Source of the DNA: Tersicoccus phoenicis
GTDB taxonomy: Bacteria; Actinomycetota; Actinomycetes; Actinomycetales; Micrococcaceae
NCBI RefSeq assembly: GCF_001968835.1
Contig: NZ_MRDE01000053.1
Span: forward strand, 1-64,000
Direction: 5' to 3'
DNA: 64,000 bases
Position numbers and translations under genes: made by a program. Positions within the stretch are counted from its first letter, which is position 1, and each line of letters starts with the position of its first letter. The notes beneath the pieces were generated by a model. It searched no databases. It saw only the letters and a list, made by a program, of their open reading frames with translations, and was not told where the DNA came from. Positions 62,633-64,000 of this stretch are shown here, piece after piece.

Positions 62633-63709
62633 ATGTCCACTCCCACCCCTCCCCGGCACCGCTCGGCGGGTCCCCGCGCTGCCGCCGTGCTTGCCCAGGC
62701 GATCTCGCTGCAGTCCGGCAAGGTCGGCCGTCGGGCCGCTGTTGTCGCCGCCGCATCGAGCCTGGTCCTGGTCTCCAGCGTCGCCGCCCAGGCGGAGACC
62801 GCTCAGCAGTCGGCCGCCGCGCAGCAGCCGACCAGCCAGGCGGTCGCCGCCGGCAAGGTCGGCGCGGTGACCGCGCCCGTCACCGCCAAGGTGGACTTCA
62901 CTCGCACCCCGGTCGCCGCCAAGCCGTCGCCGAAGGCGAAGCCGGTAGTCAAACCGACCGCTCCGACCCAGGCCCAGGTTCAGCAGCAGCTTCGCGCCGA
63001 GCGCGTCGCGGCTCAGCAGGCGCAGGCTCAGCAGGCGCAGGCCCAGCAGCTGGCGGCTCAGCGGGCGCAGGCCCAGCAGCTGGCGGCTCAGCGGGCGCAG
63101 GCCCAGCAGCTGGCGGCTCAGCGGGCGCAGGCCCAGCAGCTGGCGGCCCAGCAGCTGGCGGCCCAGCAGGCGCAGGCCCAGCAGCTGGCGGCTCAGCGGG
63201 CGCAGGCCCAGCAGGCGCAGGCCCAGCAGCGGGCGGCTCAGCAGGCGCAGGCCCAGCAGGCGCAGGCCCAGCGTGCGGCGGCTCAGCAGGCGCAGGCGCG
63301 CCAGGCCGCCGCTCCCCGGCCGGCCCCGGTCCAGCCCGCTGCGGCGCCGGCTCCGGCCCCCAAGCCGGCGGCCTCCGCCTCGGGCCGAGGCGCGGCGATC
63401 GTCAGTGCCGCGCTCGGCCAGATCGGCGTCACGCAGGACTGCACCATGCTGGTGACCAATTCACTGCGTGCCGTGGGCATCAACTTCCGCGGCTGGCCGG
63501 CCGACTACTTCAAGCTTGGATCGCGGATCTCGGCCGATCAAGCCCAGCCCGGAGACCTCGTCTACTATGCCGACGGCGGTGCCGGACGGCCGCACATCGG
63601 CGTCTTCATCGGCGGTGGCCAAGCGGTGCACGGCGGTTGGAACGGAAACCAGACCGTCAAGTTCAGTGTCAACGTCGGCTCCGGGCCGGTGTACATCCGG
63701 CTCCGCTGA
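62633..63709 (+). CDS. Secreted NlpC/P60-like protein with Gln/Ala repeats
   Basis: A 358-residue secreted protein. A signal region (33-54) ends in AAQA. A linker with Lys/Pro/Thr (85-112) and a long Gln/Ala/Arg-rich segment at 127-224 follow, with a 10-residue period QQLAAQRAQA. A Pro/Ala linker (225-250) and a C-terminal NlpC/P60-like domain complete it: AAIVSAALGQIGVTQDCTML with Cys270, then QPGDLVYYADG and HIGVFIGGGQAVHGG with His321. The active-site pair Cys/His is present. The repeat DNA is itself a tandem 30-base array (63011-63304). The ATG has GAAAGAGAG upstream. It has its own short leader and no riboswitch of its own. Confidence 0.88.
   Translation: MSTPTPPRHRSAGPRAAAVLAQAISLQSGKVGRRAAVVAAASSLVLVSSVAAQAETAQQSAAAQQPTSQAVAAGKVGAVTAPVTAKVDFTRTPVAAKPSPKAKPVVKPTAPTQAQVQQQLRAERVAAQQAQAQQAQAQQLAAQRAQAQQLAAQRAQAQQLAAQRAQAQQLAAQQLAAQQAQAQQLAAQRAQAQQAQAQQRAAQQAQAQQAQAQRAAAQQAQARQAAAPRPAPVQPAAAPAPAPKPAASASGRGAAIVSAALGQIGVTQDCTMLVTNSLRAVGINFRGWPADYFKLGSRISADQAQPGDLVYYADGGAGRPHIGVFIGGGQAVHGGWNGNQTVKFSVNVGSGPVYIRLR
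63011..63304 (+). repeat. 30-base tandem repeat array inside the NlpC/P60-like gene
   Basis: The unit CAGCAGCTGGCGGCTCAGCG plus GGCGCAGGCC repeats with small changes, encoding QQLAAQRAQA. The first four units are almost identical, later units diverge (AQAQQ variants). The near-identity suggests recent expansion, and unit number may vary between strains. Confidence 0.85.
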
Positions 63710-63722
63710 CCGCGTTCGCCCG

Positions 63723-63751
63723 ACGACCCCCCGCCCTCGGCGGGGGGTCGT
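63723..63751 (+). terminator. Strong terminator after the second NlpC/P60-like gene
   Basis: ACGACCCCCCGCC at 63723-63735 pairs perfectly with GGCGGGGGGTCGT at 63739-63751 around a 3-base CTC loop, 14 bases after the stop. It is followed by CGTCGTCTCC. Confidence 0.88.
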
Positions 63752-63875
63752 CGTCGTCTCCGGCGCCGACCCGGACCCGTGCCGTGAGTCCGGCCGGCTC
63801 CCTGCGCTAGGGTCGGAGCCAGGACCGGTGACCCTCGATGTCGCCGATTGGTGACGACGACTGACGGAGGGTGCT

Positions 63876-64000
63876 GTGCCCTATGCAGACCTGAACTGGC
63901 ATCGCGCCCACGAGTTGGCTTACCAGAGTGTCCAGCCCCTCGTGGCCGAGACCGTGCCCGTGGACCGGGCCATCGGGCGGGTGCTCGCCGAGGACGTCGA
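63876..64000 (+). CDS. moeA: Molybdopterin molybdotransferase, 5' end only
   Basis: The window ends inside this gene. The 41 readable codons give VPYADLNWHRAHELAYQS, then PLVAETVPVDRAIGRVLAED. The W-x-x-A start and the VPVDRAIGRVLAEDV block are the conserved MoeA opening (PLxxExVPLxxAxGRVLAEDV). MoeA inserts molybdate into adenylated molybdopterin. A GGAGG site at 63866-63870 precedes the GTG. TAGGGT at 63808-63813 is a weak promoter candidate. The MoeA call rests on the N-terminus only, but the pattern is characteristic. Confidence 0.85.
   Translation, partial: MPYADLNWHRAHELAYQSVQPLVAETVPVDRAIGRVLAEDV

Overview
The window is high-G+C DNA (roughly 70% by eye) from an actinomycete. Markers are an ideR whose metal-binding residues fall at the mycobacterial positions, groEL under CIRCE elements with no groES beside it, an XPB helicase paired with its helicase-associated partner, a WXG100 protein, DUF3027, DUF3263 and DUF4032 proteins, MsiK-type and OtsAB trehalose genes, several apparently leaderless genes, and a c-di-AMP riboswitch before an NlpC/P60 gene. 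A Frankineae/Nakamurella-like genus is my guess only. The window opens in the 3' end of a 5S rRNA and closes inside moeA.

Layout. 1-9409: end of an rRNA operon, a DUF318/ArsP-type permease, a sugar-porter MFS protein, a DUF4032 kinase-fold protein, a lone UgpC/MsiK ATPase, otsA-otsB and a membrane-anchored thioredoxin-fold protein. 9477-33086: tRNA-Thr followed by a surface-glycan locus. Its plus-strand half (9601-27542) has two tandem GT92-like genes, an LCP ligase, a repeat-rich surface protein, glycosyltransferases, an ABC-2 exporter pair, wecC and three proteins I do not recognise. Its minus-strand half (33086-27588) has ugd, a low-G+C PP-loop gene, a YdcF-like protein, wecB and a lipoprotein. 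33302-37974: formaldehyde dehydrogenase, an orphan antitoxin, a LigD-type polymerase, a LigC-type ligase and a DUF1778/GNAT toxin-antitoxin pair. 38040-46340: divergent arsR/arsC, an HTH-less LysR effector domain, a FemAB-type transferase, a ThrE-type exporter, ung, DUF3263 and groEL. 46734-58915: a DUF4031-HD fusion, an RNase HI-DUF4440 fusion, WXG100, a two-component system, XPB with its partner, a cold-shock protein, DUF3027 and an MFS exporter. 59150-64000: serC, ideR, the riboswitch with two NlpC/P60 proteins, and the start of moeA.

How the genes fit together. WecB makes UDP-ManNAc and WecC oxidises it to UDP-ManNAcA; Ugd supplies UDP-glucuronate; several glycosyltransferases, some with two catalytic domains, would build a chain. 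The TagGH/Wzm-Wzt-like pair would export it and the LCP protein would attach it to peptidoglycan. I infer a teichuronic-acid-like surface polymer; its structure and the roles of the unknown members are open. Elsewhere, NlpC/P60 hydrolases under c-di-AMP control, FemAB, WXG100 and LCP point to active wall remodelling. Several intergenic regions carry distinct short repeats or long palindromes, listed separately.
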